Shown piece after piece: positions 44,763-52,903 of a stretch of DNA of 64,000 nt. Below the pieces are notes generated by a model. The model worked only from the letters and a program-made list of their open reading frames with translations, ran no database searches and had not been told where the DNA came from. Position 1 is the first letter of the stretch, and the number at the start of each line of letters is the position of its first letter. The DNA is from Pseudomonas migulae (lineage in GTDB: Bacteria; Pseudomonadota; Gammaproteobacteria; Pseudomonadales; Pseudomonadaceae), in contig NZ_JALJWR010000001.1 of NCBI RefSeq assembly GCF_024169315.1, forward strand, positions 1,819,501 through 1,883,500, written 5' to 3'. A program made the translations under genes and the position numbers.

Positions 44763-44903
44763 GGAAGGTTCCTGAAATCGGAAGATGAGACGAAAGTCGC
44801 AAGGGGGCGAAAGCTTATGCCCTATGGGCTGCCAGTGACAAACCTCGGCGGAGGAAAATCCCTTACCGCTTAGGCAACAATTCTCCGAATCGAGCAAAAG
44901 ACC

Positions 44904-45012
44904 TTGTGGGAGCGGCGGTGCGACGATTCGACTTGCCCGCGATGGCGGTGGGTCAGTCAACATAGATGCTGGATGATCCTGCCTCATCGCGAGCAGGCTC
45001 GCTCCCACAGGT
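44904..45012. repeat. REP doublet with extended left hairpin
   Basis: Left half TGTGGGAGCGGCGGTGCGAC continues GATTCGACTTGCCCGC; right half GCGAGCAGGCTCGCTCCCAC. The left stem carries a GCGGTGCGACGATTCGA segment in place of the usual GG. Confidence 0.85.
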
Positions 45013-45057
45013 TTTTTACAGCGTCAGGGTTCCGGAGATACAGGTCACCACCGCGTC

Positions 45058-45756
45058 CTACTTGGGAATTTCCAGGCCGCGCATCACCGCCGGCCGTGCG
45101 AGGAAACGCTCCAGCACCCGCGTGACGTTCGGGAAATTCTTGATGCCCACCAGATCGCCCGCCTCGTAGAAGCCGATCAGGTTGCGCACCCACGGGAACG
45201 TCGCGATGTCGGCGATGGTGTAGCGCTCGCCCATGATCCAGTCGCGCCCTTCCAGACGGCCATCAAGCACTTTTAACAAACGTTTACTTTCCTCGACGTA
45301 GCGATCCCGAGGCCGTTTGTCTTCGTAGTCCTTGCCAGCGAATTTGTTGAAAAAACCGAGCTGGCCAAACATGGGCCCGATCCCCCCCATCTGAAACATC
45401 AGCCACTGGATCGTCTCGTAACGCGCCGCCGATTCCTGCGCCAGCAATTGCCCGCTCTTGTCCGCGAGGTAGATCAGAATCGCCCCTGACTCGAACAACT
45501 GCAGCGGCTTGTCGTCCGGACCGTGGGGGTCGAGGATCGCCGGGATCTTGTTGTTGGGATTGAGCGAAAGAAACTCGGGAGACAACTGGTCGTTGGTATC
45601 GAAGCCCACACGATGCGGTTCGTAGGGCAGTCCGATCTCTTCGAGCATGATCGACACCTTGACGCCGTTGGGAGTCGGCAAGGAGTAGAGCTGAATCCAC
45701 TCAGGGTATTGGGCCGGCCATTTCCGGGTGATGGGGAACGCAGACAGATCGGTCAT
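45058..45756 (-). CDS. Glutathione S-transferase, YfcG/YghU (Nu) type
   Basis: 232 residues. LYSLPTPNGVKVSIMLEEIGLPY with the Thr-Pro-Asn-Gly turn, NPNNKIPAILDPHGPDDKPLQLFESGAILIYLADKSG, and LMFQMGGIGPMFGQLGFFNKFA are diagnostic of the Nu class, whose E. coli members YfcG and YghU are glutathione-dependent disulfide-bond oxidoreductases without a catalytic Cys. Length matches YfcG. Cytoplasmic redox enzyme. Confidence 0.92.
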   Translation of the reverse strand: MTDLSAFPITRKWPAQYPEWIQLYSLPTPNGVKVSIMLEEIGLPYEPHRVGFDTNDQLSPEFLSLNPNNKIPAILDPHGPDDKPLQLFESGAILIYLADKSGQLLAQESAARYETIQWLMFQMGGIGPMFGQLGFFNKFAGKDYEDKRPRDRYVEESKRLLKVLDGRLEGRDWIMGERYTIADIATFPWVRNLIGFYEAGDLVGIKNFPNVTRVLERFLARPAVMRGLEIPK

Positions 45757-46122
45757 GGGAAGGATCCACGAAGAGATTGAGAGCCACGATCATAGTGGGA
45801 GCAGCCGAAGGGTGCGATGTCTGGGTATCGATATTGATGATTAGCAAGATCAATGCATTGCAGCTTGCTCCGGGACCGCCCCGTGTATCGTGTCCATAAA
45901 TCCGCAACATCCTGTCGATAACCTCTGCTCCAACCCGTTCAAGGTTGTCGGAAGATGGCTGCGCACTCCGCCGGTATCGAACCAAACGGGCTTCAGTGGA
46001 CTCTGAGTGTTGCCCTTTCGGAAACGGACCGGCTTTACGACATGGAAAACACCCGACGCTGGGAGCGCGGGGTGTAGAGGTTTGTCAGCCTTAACCGAAT
46101 GCGCTGAAGACTCCCAAATTCC
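45757..46122. other. 366-bp region without a gene
   Basis: No coding frame or REP is convincing. Just before the phosphatase gene is one good hairpin (46045-46075, separate entry). The remainder should hold the promoters of the two divergent genes. Confidence 0.6.
46045..46075 (-). terminator. Orphan hairpin, terminator-like on the minus strand
   Basis: Minus-strand ACACCC-CG-CGCT-CCC-AGCG-TC-GGGTGT followed by TTTTCC. No gene is seen upstream on that strand, so it may end an antisense or small RNA, or act as a leader hairpin of the phosphatase gene. Confidence 0.4.
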
Positions 46123-46797
46123 ATGATGAACCTTTTGAAATTCGTCCAACGCTTCAAGCATCGCGCGTATGTCGTGCTGCCTACCTTGCTGGCAATCAGT
46201 GCGTTGTTCCTGACGCTTGAAGTCCGTGAAAGCCGCGCCCAGCCGGCTGACGGCACCCAGACGCTGGTCTTCCTGCGCCACGCGGAAAAACCCGCCGGAG
46301 GCCTCGGCCAGCTCAATTGCCAGGGCCTGAACCGCGCCATTGATCTGGCCACCCTGCTCCCGGAAAAATTCGGCAAGGCCAATTACGTGTTTGCGGCCAA
46401 CCCGACGCGCAATGTCGAGGAAGGCGAACTGGACAATTCCTACAGTTACATTCGCCCCCTGATGACCATCAGCCCCAGCGCGATCAAGCTCGGTTTGCCG
46501 GTGAACATCAATTTCTCGGCCAACGACACCAGCGACCTGGCCGATGAGCTGCTCCACGACAAGTACCACAACGCGGTGATCTACACCGCCTGGTCCCACG
46601 GCTACCTGCCCGAACTGATCAACAAGGTCGCCGGCGAAGCCGTCGGCAAGAAACAGAAGATCACTGAAGACTGGGAATCCAGCGACTACGACTCGCTGTT
46701 CGTGCTGACCCTGACGTGGCACAACGGCAAGGCCAGTCTGCAGAGCCACAGCTACAAGCAAGGGCTGGATAACGGTCAGCAAACCTGTCCGACTTGA
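46123..46797 (+). CDS. Exported histidine phosphatase family protein
   Basis: 224 residues. An N-terminal signal or anchor (HRAYVVLPTLLAISALFLTLEV) precedes the branch-1 histidine phosphatase core: VFLRHAEKPAGGLGQLNCQGLNRAIDLA with Arg52 and the phosphoacceptor His53, and a later YTAWSHGYLPEL with the second His. The RHAEK variant (instead of RHGE) is found in SixA-distant periplasmic members of unknown substrate. Likely phosphatase in the periplasm. Confidence 0.85.
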   Translation: MMNLLKFVQRFKHRAYVVLPTLLAISALFLTLEVRESRAQPADGTQTLVFLRHAEKPAGGLGQLNCQGLNRAIDLATLLPEKFGKANYVFAANPTRNVEEGELDNSYSYIRPLMTISPSAIKLGLPVNINFSANDTSDLADELLHDKYHNAVIYTAWSHGYLPELINKVAGEAVGKKQKITEDWESSDYDSLFVLTLTWHNGKASLQSHSYKQGLDNGQQTCPT

Positions 46798-46833
46798 GAT
46801 AATGGTTTAAGTTTTGTAGCGTCTGTCAGGGCC

Positions 46834-46927
46834 CCATCGCGGGCAAGCCCGCTCCCACAGTGATTTGTGGTGGAACGCAGATTTGTGTTCGACGCTGCCT
46901 CCTGTGGGAGCGGGCTTGCCCGCGAAG
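46834..46927. repeat. REP doublet (GGGCTTGCCCGCGA type)
   Basis: CGCGGGCAAGCCCGCTCCCA inverted against GTGGGAGCGGGCTTGCCCGC. Confidence 0.95.
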
Positions 46928-46945
46928 GGGCCGGCAAAAACACCA

Positions 46946-48049
46946 TCACCCTCGCAGACTGCCCCGCTCCCGCAAATAATCAATAACCGCCCCCCGCTCC
47001 CCGGCAAACTCGATCCGCGCGCCCTTCTTCTCCCGCTGAAACGCATACATCGGGTCGTAATACTCACGCAGCAACCCTTCGATCCAGCCCCGGTGCAAAT
47101 CCACCGCGCCGCTGCGCGCCTGCTCCGCCAGGGCATCCTCCATCAGCATCAACATCCGCCGATGACGCTCGCCGCCCAATCGCTTCTGAACATTGTTCAG
47201 GCTCGCCAGCAAGCGCTCGGAGAACAGCCCGAAACCTTCTTCGCCATGCACGTCGGTGAACTCGGCACTCAGATCCACCACGTAATCACGCAGGATCCGT
47301 TCGACCCGTCCTTCAAGGCTGTCTTCCAGCCAGACCATCGGGAATTGCTGCATGCCCTGATACAGCGGCAACGGCAGCGCGCAACTGCCGATGGCGCGGC
47401 TTTCGTCTTCCAGCACAAACTGCTCGATACCGTGACTGCGCTTCTTCAACACGTCCACGGCCAGGCGGTTTTCAAAATCGATGTTGGACGGCTGGCCCGT
47501 GGCGCGCTTGCCGAAGCTGGAACCGCGATGGTTGGCATGGCCTTCAAGGTCCAGACCGTTGCGCAGTTGCGTGAGCACTTCGGTCTTGCCGGTGCCGGTC
47601 ATGCCGCCCAGCAGGACGAAATCACATTGCGCCATCGCCTGATCGATCGTCCCCAACAGGAAGCTGCGCAAGGCCTTGTAGCCGCCACCGACCCGCGGAT
47701 AATCGATACCCGCCTCGCTCTTCAGCCATTGCTGGACGATCTGCGAGCGCAAGCCACCACGAAAACAATACAAAAGCCCCTCGGGATGAGCCCGGGCAAA
47801 ATCGGCCCAGGCCTGAATACGCGCGGCCTTGATCTCGCCGGACACCAACTGATACCCCAACGTAATGGCCGCCTGCTGCCCCTGTTGCTTGTAGCAGGTG
47901 CCGATCCGTTGCCGCTCGTTGTCGTTCATCAACGGCAGATTGATCACACCGGGGAAGGACCCCTTGATGAATTCGACCGGCGCGCGGGCATCCATCATCG
48001 GCCGGTCATTGAGGAAAATGTCGCGGTAATCGGCGAAGTCGATGGACAT
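46946..48049 (-). CDS. mnmH: tRNA 2-selenouridine synthase MnmH (SelU)
   Basis: 367 residues; start ATG 48049 shares one base with the selD stop (TGATG). N-terminal rhodanese domain with active-site Cys95 in [10 protein letters not shown]-loop domain with [12 protein letters not shown] around residues 145-157. MnmH geranylates then selenates 2-thiouridine at position 34 of Lys, Glu and Gln tRNAs, using selenophosphate from SelD. Translational coupling to selD matches this. Confidence 0.94.
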   Translation of the reverse strand: MSIDFADYRDIFLNDRPMMDARAPVEFIKGSFPGVINLPLMNDNERQRIGTCYKQQGQQAAITLGYQLVSGEIKAARIQAWADFARAHPEGLLYCFRGGLRSQIVQQWLKSEAGIDYPRVGGGYKALRSFLLGTIDQAMAQCDFVLLGGMTGTGKTEVLTQLRNGLDLEGHANHRGSSFGKRATGQPSNIDFENRLAVDVLKKRSHGIEQFVLEDESRAIGSCALPLPLYQGMQQFPMVWLEDSLEGRVERILRDYVVDLSAEFTDVHGEEGFGLFSERLLASLNNVQKRLGGERHRRMLMLMEDALAEQARSGAVDLHRGWIEGLLREYYDPMYAFQREKKGARIEFAGERGAVIDYLRERGSLRG

Positions 48050-49083
48050 CAAAACACCTCGACCGCGTTTGTCTGTCGCTCGACCAGTTCACCGATCGGC
48101 GCAAGGTTCAGGCCCAGTTCGGCAGCGACGCGGAGGAACTGTTCGTTGCCTTCGGGGGTAACCGACACCAGCAGACCACCACTGGTTTGCGGATCGCAGA
48201 GCACGCGTTTGTGCATTTCCTGCAGGCGCCCGAGTTTGCTGGCGTAGCTGTCGAAATTGCGCAGCGTCCCGCCCGGCACGCAACCCTGGTCGAGGTAATA
48301 CTCGACGCCCGGCAGACGCGGCACGCGGTCGTATTCGATGCGCGCCGTGACGTTGCTGCCGTCGGCCATTTCCACCAGATGCCCGAGCAGGCCGAAACCG
48401 GTGACATCGGTCATCGCGGTCACGCCGTCGAGCTTGCCGAAACGGCTGCCGGGTTTGTTCAGGGTGCACATCCAGTCGCGGGCCAGGCCGATGTCGGCAT
48501 CGCGCAACTTGCCCTTTTTCTCGGCGGTGGTGAGGATGCCGATGCCCAGGGGTTTGGTGAGGTAGAGCAGGCAACCGGCGGTGGCCGTGTCGTTGCGCTT
48601 CATGTGGCGCTTTTCCACCAGCCCGGTGACGGCCAGGCCGAAGATCGGCTCCGGCGCATCGATGGAGTGCCCTCCCGCCAACGGGATCCCGGCTTCATCG
48701 CACACCGAACGTCCGCCGCGAATCACTTCCCGGGCAATCTCCGGCGCCAGCACATTCACTGGCCAGCCGAGGATCGCGATGGCCATCAACGGATCGCCGC
48801 CCATGGCGTAGATGTCGCTGATGGCATTGGTGGCGGCAATGCGGCCGAAATCGAACGGGTCGTCGACGATGGGCATGAAGAAATCGGTGGTCGAGACCAC
48901 GCCGCGTTCTTCATCGATGGCATACACCGCCGCGTCATCGCGCGAGGCATTGCCGACCCAAAGCTTCGGGTCAAGGTTCTGCGCTCCGCTGCCGGCCAGA
49001 ATCACTTCCAGCACCTGAGGGGAAATCTTGCAGCCACAGCCTGCGCCGTGGCTGTATTGGGTCAGACGGATCGGCTCGCTCAT
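48049..49083 (-). CDS. selD: Selenophosphate synthetase (selenide, water dikinase)
   Basis: 344 residues from ATG 49083 (an ATG at 49092 adds three). PurM-like ATPase fold. N-terminal catalytic loop [11 protein letters not shown] holds Cys16 (equivalent of E. coli Cys17) and Lys19; the position is Cys, not selenocysteine. Metal/ATP residues are in [20 protein letters not shown] and MAIAILGWP. Makes selenophosphate from selenide and ATP. Upstream partner of mnmH; selA and selB are not in the window, so here the output serves tRNA selenation at least. Confidence 0.95.
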   Translation of the reverse strand: MSEPIRLTQYSHGAGCGCKISPQVLEVILAGSGAQNLDPKLWVGNASRDDAAVYAIDEERGVVSTTDFFMPIVDDPFDFGRIAATNAISDIYAMGGDPLMAIAILGWPVNVLAPEIAREVIRGGRSVCDEAGIPLAGGHSIDAPEPIFGLAVTGLVEKRHMKRNDTATAGCLLYLTKPLGIGILTTAEKKGKLRDADIGLARDWMCTLNKPGSRFGKLDGVTAMTDVTGFGLLGHLVEMADGSNVTARIEYDRVPRLPGVEYYLDQGCVPGGTLRNFDSYASKLGRLQEMHKRVLCDPQTSGGLLVSVTPEGNEQFLRVAAELGLNLAPIGELVERQTNAVEVF

Positions 49084-49164
49084 GGGGGGCATCTCGTGAA
49101 GTCAGTGCCGATCAGTCTACAGCGACTGCACAGAATGCGGTGAATCGGGCATGACGCAGAGCTA

Positions 49165-49256
49165 ATGTGGGAGCGGGCTTGCTCGCGAAAGCGGTGTGTC
49201 AGACAGCAAAGATGTCGACTGGCACACGGCCTTCGCGAGCAAGCCCGCTCCCACAC
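49165..49256. repeat. REP doublet
   Basis: TGTGGGAGCGGGCTTGCTCG and inverted CGAGCAAGCCCGCTCCCACA between selD and the oxidoreductase gene. Confidence 0.95.
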
Positions 49257-49265
49257 TGGATCGGG

Positions 49266-50222
49266 TTATGGCAACAGGATTACCTTGTCGCCACTGCCCT
49301 GATTCACCTCGGCATAGCGCTCCAGCCCATCGGCCAACGGCGATTCAAACAACCCTTGCGGCAACGGCAACAGGTCCTGATCGAAGAACCGGCCGAACTG
49401 ATCGAGCATCGCCGCACACGCCTGCACCCCGTACAGCAACGAGTTGATCCCCACCACCGAACCGCCTTTGCGATACAACGCCAAGGCCGGCAACTGCACC
49501 TGACCGTCTACCGGCGCAGCGATGATCGCGATGCGGCCGAACGCGGCCAGCGCGGCGACCGAGGCCGGCAGCCAGAACCCGGTGGTGTCGAAAATCACGT
49601 CGGCACCGCCGGCATAGACCGCGTTCACCTGTGCGCTCAGGTCTTCGGGTTTATCCAGTTGCAGTGTCTGATAACCCTGGTCCTGCAAGTCCTTCACCTG
49701 CTCGGGTCGCCGCGCCGCCGCCAGCACCTGCGCACCACGAACCTTCGCCAGCGCCAGCGCCGCACTGCCGACCGCCCCGCCGCCGATCACCAGCAACCGC
49801 GTTTGCGCCGTCACCAGGCTGCGTTCCAGCGCATCCCACGCCGTCGTGTAAGGCACGCCGAGGCTGGCGGCTTGCGCGAAACTCAAGTGGGTCGGCTTGA
49901 GTGCCACGCCGTTGGCCGGCAATTTGACGAATTGCGCGTGGGAGCCGTCGGCGAAAAAACCCAGCTCCCGCCCGGTGCCCCAGACCTCCTGGCCGATCAA
50001 CGCCTGCGGGCCTTCAACCACCACGCCGGCGAAATCACGACCGGGAATCCGCGGCAACGTGGTGTAGGGAAAACGCCCCAGCACGTTCTTCACATCGCTG
50101 GGGTTGAGGCCGGCCGCCTTGATCTGCACCAGCACTTCATCGGCGCCGGGAACGGGGGTCGGCACCTCGACATAGCGCAGGGCCGAGAGGTCGCCGGTTT
50201 TATCGAACTGCAATGCTTTCAT
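49266..50222 (-). CDS. Quinone oxidoreductase-like MDR family dehydrogenase
   Basis: 318 residues from ATG 50222. Medium-chain dehydrogenase/reductase: GroES-like N-domain (EVLVQIKAAGLNPSDVKNVLGRFPYTTLPRIPGRDFAGVV), then Rossmann domain with LLVIGGGAVGSAALALAK. Zinc ligands of alcohol dehydrogenases are absent, placing it with the zinc-free QOR group that reduces quinones or enones with NADPH. Cytoplasmic. Probably in one unit with the XapX and AraC genes upstream. Confidence 0.88.
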   Translation of the reverse strand: MKALQFDKTGDLSALRYVEVPTPVPGADEVLVQIKAAGLNPSDVKNVLGRFPYTTLPRIPGRDFAGVVVEGPQALIGQEVWGTGRELGFFADGSHAQFVKLPANGVALKPTHLSFAQAASLGVPYTTAWDALERSLVTAQTRLLVIGGGAVGSAALALAKVRGAQVLAAARRPEQVKDLQDQGYQTLQLDKPEDLSAQVNAVYAGGADVIFDTTGFWLPASVAALAAFGRIAIIAAPVDGQVQLPALALYRKGGSVVGINSLLYGVQACAAMLDQFGRFFDQDLLPLPQGLFESPLADGLERYAEVNQGSGDKVILLP

Positions 50223-50253
50223 GGGAGTGTCCATCGAACAGAGGGAAGAGAAT

Positions 50254-50427
50254 TCAGGAGATCCAGCCCGTGACCAGTTGTCGGCCCATCGGCCACAGTT
50301 TTTCACCGGCGAGCATGCCCAGCAGGCCCACCAGCGCGATGGCCGGGGGTGCGGGGGAACGAAAATCCAGTGCGCCGTAGAGCAAACCGACGCCCAGACC
50401 GATGACCAGCGAGATGAGGTAGCTCAT
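50254..50427 (-). CDS. XapX domain membrane protein (DUF1427)
   Basis: 57 residues, two membrane helices: MSYLISLVIGLGVGLLYGALDFRSPAPPAIALVGLLGMLAGEKL, which is the XapX pattern with its conserved 'R-x-P-A-P-P' turn. Inner membrane, function unknown. 31 bp upstream of the oxidoreductase start on the same strand. Confidence 0.9.
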   Translation of the reverse strand: MSYLISLVIGLGVGLLYGALDFRSPAPPAIALVGLLGMLAGEKLWPMGRQLVTGWIS

Positions 50428-50520
50428 GGCAGACTCCGTGGGCAATTGAGGTATGCCTGAAGTCTAAAGGTGGGCATCGACGAGCATCGGCCAAGTGCTT
50501 CTGAATTTCGGCCAAAGCAG

Positions 50521-50657
50521 CCCTGCAGGAGCGAGCTTGTCTCCGGGCGGCGTTCCGACGATGGACTATGGAACGCCGCGTTCATCCAGGAAACACGCGT
50601 TATCGTTAACGTCCATCGTCGGAACGCCGCCCGGAGACAAGTTCGGCTCCTACAGAA
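50521..50657. repeat. Long-armed inverted repeat overlapping the AraC gene end
   Basis: GTCTCCGGGCGGCGTTCCGA continuing CGATGGAC, inverted 50 bases on as GTCCATCG then TCGGAACGCCGCCCGGAGAC, flanked by CAGGAGCGAGCTT and AAGTTCGGCTCCT. Arms are near perfect over about 40 bp, longer than in the other REPs. Confidence 0.93.
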
Positions 50658-51421
50658 AACTGCGACGGCGCGACACCCAGCTCCCGACGAAACATGTCGC
50701 TGAAGCTGCTCGGCGAATAGCCCAGCTCCCGGGCAATCGTGCTGACGGCCACGCCCTGAATCAACTCGGCCGCCGCCGTCGCCAGTTGTACTTGCCGTCG
50801 CCACTCGGCGAAGCCCATGCCCAGACCGTCCTTGAACAGCCGCGCCAGGGTACGCACGCTGGCGCCGGCGTTTTCGGCGTGTTGTTCGAAGGGAATGTCC
50901 AGGGACGGCGCGGCCATGACCGCCTGACACAGGTTCATCAGGCGCCGGTCGGAATCGTCCGGCAAGGGGATTTTCAGCCGCGAGCGCCGGGCACGTTTGA
51001 GTTCAAGCAGCGCCAGCCCCACCAGCGCCTCGTAATACTCCGGCGCGCCGTCGTCACCCTGTTCCACCAGACCGATGATCAGCTCGCGCAGCAATCCGCC
51101 CACGTCGATCACCTGAACCGTGGCGTCCAGCGTCGCTGCCAACGAGGGCCGCAGGTAGATGTTGCGCATCTGCAGGTCCGAAACCACACGAATGCCGTGA
51201 GGCACGCCTGGCGGCAGCCACACCGCCCGTTGCGGCGGCACCACCAGCGCTTCATGGGGCGTTTCGACCCACATCACCCCGCTCATCGCATACAGCAACT
51301 GGCCCCAGACATGCTCGTGAGGCTCGATGTACAACCCGCGCGGGTAAGTGCGCGCCAGCGGTTGCACGGGCACATCGGTGTCACTCAGGTCGGGGGGCGC
51401 GGCAAGGGCCATGAGCAGCAA
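50606..51421 (-). CDS. AraC family transcriptional regulator
   Basis: 271 residues. N-terminal cupin-like sensor (PRGLYIEPHEHVWGQLLYAMSGVMWVETPHEALVVPPQRAVWLPPGVPHGI) and C-terminal pair of HTHs (ENAGASVRTLARLFKDGLGMGFAEWRRQVQLATAAAELIQG; IARELGYSPSSFSDMFRRELGVAPSQF). After the usual end (APSQF) some 15 residues, VGAELVSGRRSDDGR, are encoded by the inverted repeat, which also supplies the stop. Probably controls the downstream XapX and oxidoreductase genes. Ligand unknown. Confidence 0.9.
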   Translation of the reverse strand: MLLMALAAPPDLSDTDVPVQPLARTYPRGLYIEPHEHVWGQLLYAMSGVMWVETPHEALVVPPQRAVWLPPGVPHGIRVVSDLQMRNIYLRPSLAATLDATVQVIDVGGLLRELIIGLVEQGDDGAPEYYEALVGLALLELKRARRSRLKIPLPDDSDRRLMNLCQAVMAAPSLDIPFEQHAENAGASVRTLARLFKDGLGMGFAEWRRQVQLATAAAELIQGVAVSTIARELGYSPSSFSDMFRRELGVAPSQFSVGAELVSGRRSDDGR

Positions 51422-51557
51422 TCATTGGGGGTTTCAGAAAATGCATGGTAACCAGCCGCACGCCTTGTCGCCACTGGCGCCCGCCGTCTGACAATCCGAC
51501 TGAATTTTCCGCAGCCCCGACGATCCCTCTATTACCACAGGGAGGAATACGGGCTAA

Positions 51558-51785
51558 ATGAACAACGCAAAACTTTTCGTCATTGAATACACCCTTCATG
51601 GCGCCCCCAAGTCTTTCATTATCCGCCTGGACAAGATGGATAACGCGGAGGCCTGGCATTGGGCGAGCTGTGACGCCGGCGTGGGTCGGATCCCGCGCTT
51701 TGGCCGGGAGAAGGTGCAAAAGACCAGCAAACCGATGGCGGAGAAATTCGGGGTGGAAAACGTCAAGTGGCGGCCAGCGAACTGA
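51558..51785 (+). CDS. DUF6555 family small protein
   Basis: 75 residues: KLFVIEYTLHGAPKSFIIRLDKMDNAEAWHWASCDAGVGRIPRFGREKVQKTSKPMAEKFGVENVKWRPA. This compact alpha/beta protein matches the Pseudomonas DUF6555 family as I recall it. No signal sequence or known catalytic motif, cytoplasmic. A GGGAGG site lies slightly far upstream. 28 bp before the next small gene, likely co-transcribed. Confidence 0.75.
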   Translation: MNNAKLFVIEYTLHGAPKSFIIRLDKMDNAEAWHWASCDAGVGRIPRFGREKVQKTSKPMAEKFGVENVKWRPAN

Positions 51786-51813
51786 CCGAAGGCAGGATCT
51801 GGAGGATCGGTGC

Positions 51814-52092
51814 ATGACAGCGACACAACTTACCAGCAAGGCGCACATCGACTACGGCCTCGATACGCTGTTCGGTCGAGTCACCAAAAGCGCCGAGTGT
51901 CAGGTTGGCCTCGAACAGGTCGAACATGATCCGACCCGCTTCGCGCTACGCGTGCAGTCACCTTTGCCGCCCGACCTGGAACAGGCGAAAACCATACTGG
52001 TGCGGGTGGAGGGACGACGCCTAAATGGCATCATCCGCCATGCCGAGCGGCTGGAAGATCAAAGTCTGAAACTGGAAGTGGAGCCCGAATAG
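51814..52092 (+). CDS. Small protein, unknown (92 residues)
   Basis: Start fixed by GGAGG eight bases upstream. Sequence MTATQLTSKAHIDYGLDTL then beta-rich with alternating charge (ALRVQSPLPPDLEQAKTILVRVEGRRLNGIIRHAERLEDQSLKLEVEPE), suggesting a small beta-barrel (PilZ- or Hfq-sized) cytoplasmic protein. I do not recognise it. Its stop codon lies in the loop of its own terminator. Confidence 0.7.
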   Translation: MTATQLTSKAHIDYGLDTLFGRVTKSAECQVGLEQVEHDPTRFALRVQSPLPPDLEQAKTILVRVEGRRLNGIIRHAERLEDQSLKLEVEPE

Positions 52093-52105
52093 GCTCCACT
52101 TTTTT
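52077..52105 (+). terminator. Terminator overlapping the stop codon of the 92-aa gene
   Basis: AGTGGAGCC-CGAATA-GGCTCCACT followed by TTTTT. The TAG stop (52090-52092) is in the loop, so the last codons form the left stem. Confidence 0.9.
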
Positions 52106-52119
52106 GTGCGCGGCCAATG

Positions 52120-52284
52120 TCAGCCATGGGCGCATTTACACCCTTTGCTCGCGCATTCTTCACCGTGTTCGTGATGCTTGGCGCAGGCTTCGCAGCAATA
52201 GTGCTTGCCGTGGCGAGCGATCGGATGCTCGCCCAGTTTGCACGAGCATTTCGGGCAGTCGCATTTACTTTCACTGTCGATCAT
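52120..52284 (-). CDS. bmtA: Bacterial metallothionein (BmtA type)
   Basis: 54 residues, too short for common ORF cut-offs. Ten Cys at positions 8, 10, 13, 15, 30, 31, 34, 44, 49 and 51 in the bacterial metallothionein pattern: CDCPKCSC, then HYCCEACAKHHEHGEEC, ending CKCAHG. His20, 25, 28, 37, 38 and 40 add further ligands. Such proteins bind four zinc, cadmium or copper(I) ions in a zinc-finger-like cluster in the cytoplasm and buffer metal. No regulator gene (SmtB/ArsR) is adjacent. Confidence 0.92.
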   Translation of the reverse strand: MIDSESKCDCPKCSCKLGEHPIARHGKHYCCEACAKHHEHGEECASKGCKCAHG

Positions 52285-52342
52285 AGGTCTGACTCCATGG
52301 GTGGTGGTTGTCGGGGGCCGTTGTTTCGCCCCGTCTCACCAG

Positions 52343-52436
52343 TGTAGGAGCAAAGCTTGCTCGCGAATCAGGCACCGCATGAGTTCAGGTGGACCGCGTT
52401 ATCGTTCTTCGCGGGCAAGCCTCGCTCCTACAGGGA
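52343..52436. repeat. REP doublet, mixed halves
   Basis: TGTAGGAGCAAAGCTTGCTC on the left and GGGCAAGCCTCGCTCCTAC on the right; the left half is diverged (GCAAAGC). Confidence 0.88.
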
Positions 52437-52447
52437 GTCAAGGGCGG

Positions 52448-52903
52448 TCAGGCCTGCCGTGTACTGCTGCGATACATGAACACCAGCGCCAACCCGAGCA
52501 ACACCATCGCCAATACCCGGCTGCCCGACAACTCGATCGCCGGGTTGCCCAGCCACCCGAAGTTATCGATCAGCATCCCCATCCCCAGTTGGCCGACGAT
52601 CACCGCGACCGTCGCGACCGCCGTGCCGACCCGCGGCACCGCACCCACCATGACCATCATGTACACCACGCCGAACAACGCGCCGCTGAGCTGCCATTTC
52701 GGCACATCCAGCAGGCTCACGGCATGGGCCGGTTCGAAAAACAGGATCAGCAACCCGGTGCTCACCGCGCCCACCACGAACGTCAGCAAACTGCTGCGCA
52801 GCACACCGACCGTTTCGCCCAGACGCCCGTTGATCGCCGCCTGCACGCTCAACACCGCACCGGCGGCCACGACCACCGCCAACAAAATAATCAGATTCAT
52901 CAT
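52448..52903 (-). CDS. DUF606/YdcZ-type DMT transporter half, second gene
   Basis: 151 residues, five helices: LIILLAVVVAAGAVLSVQAAINGRLGETVG, SSLLTFVVGAVSTGLLILFF and KWQLSGALFGVVYMMVMVGAVPRVGTAVATVAVIVGQLGMGMLIDNFGW. A DUF606 half-size transporter of the drug/metabolite superfamily. Its first ATG (52903) touches the stop of the preceding paralogue (TGATG), so the two halves are translated together and probably form a heterodimer in the inner membrane. Confidence 0.9.
   Translation of the reverse strand: MMNLIILLAVVVAAGAVLSVQAAINGRLGETVGVLRSSLLTFVVGAVSTGLLILFFEPAHAVSLLDVPKWQLSGALFGVVYMMVMVGAVPRVGTAVATVAVIVGQLGMGMLIDNFGWLGNPAIELSGSRVLAMVLLGLALVFMYRSSTRQA

Noticed and set aside
44763..45008. 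N-terminal extension of hemB (about 80 residues)
   Set aside because: The extension is translated REP and promoter DNA; the ATG at 44762 matches HemB length.
48049..49083. Selenocysteine-containing SelD
   Set aside because: The catalytic position is an ordinary Cys codon and no in-frame TGA occurs.
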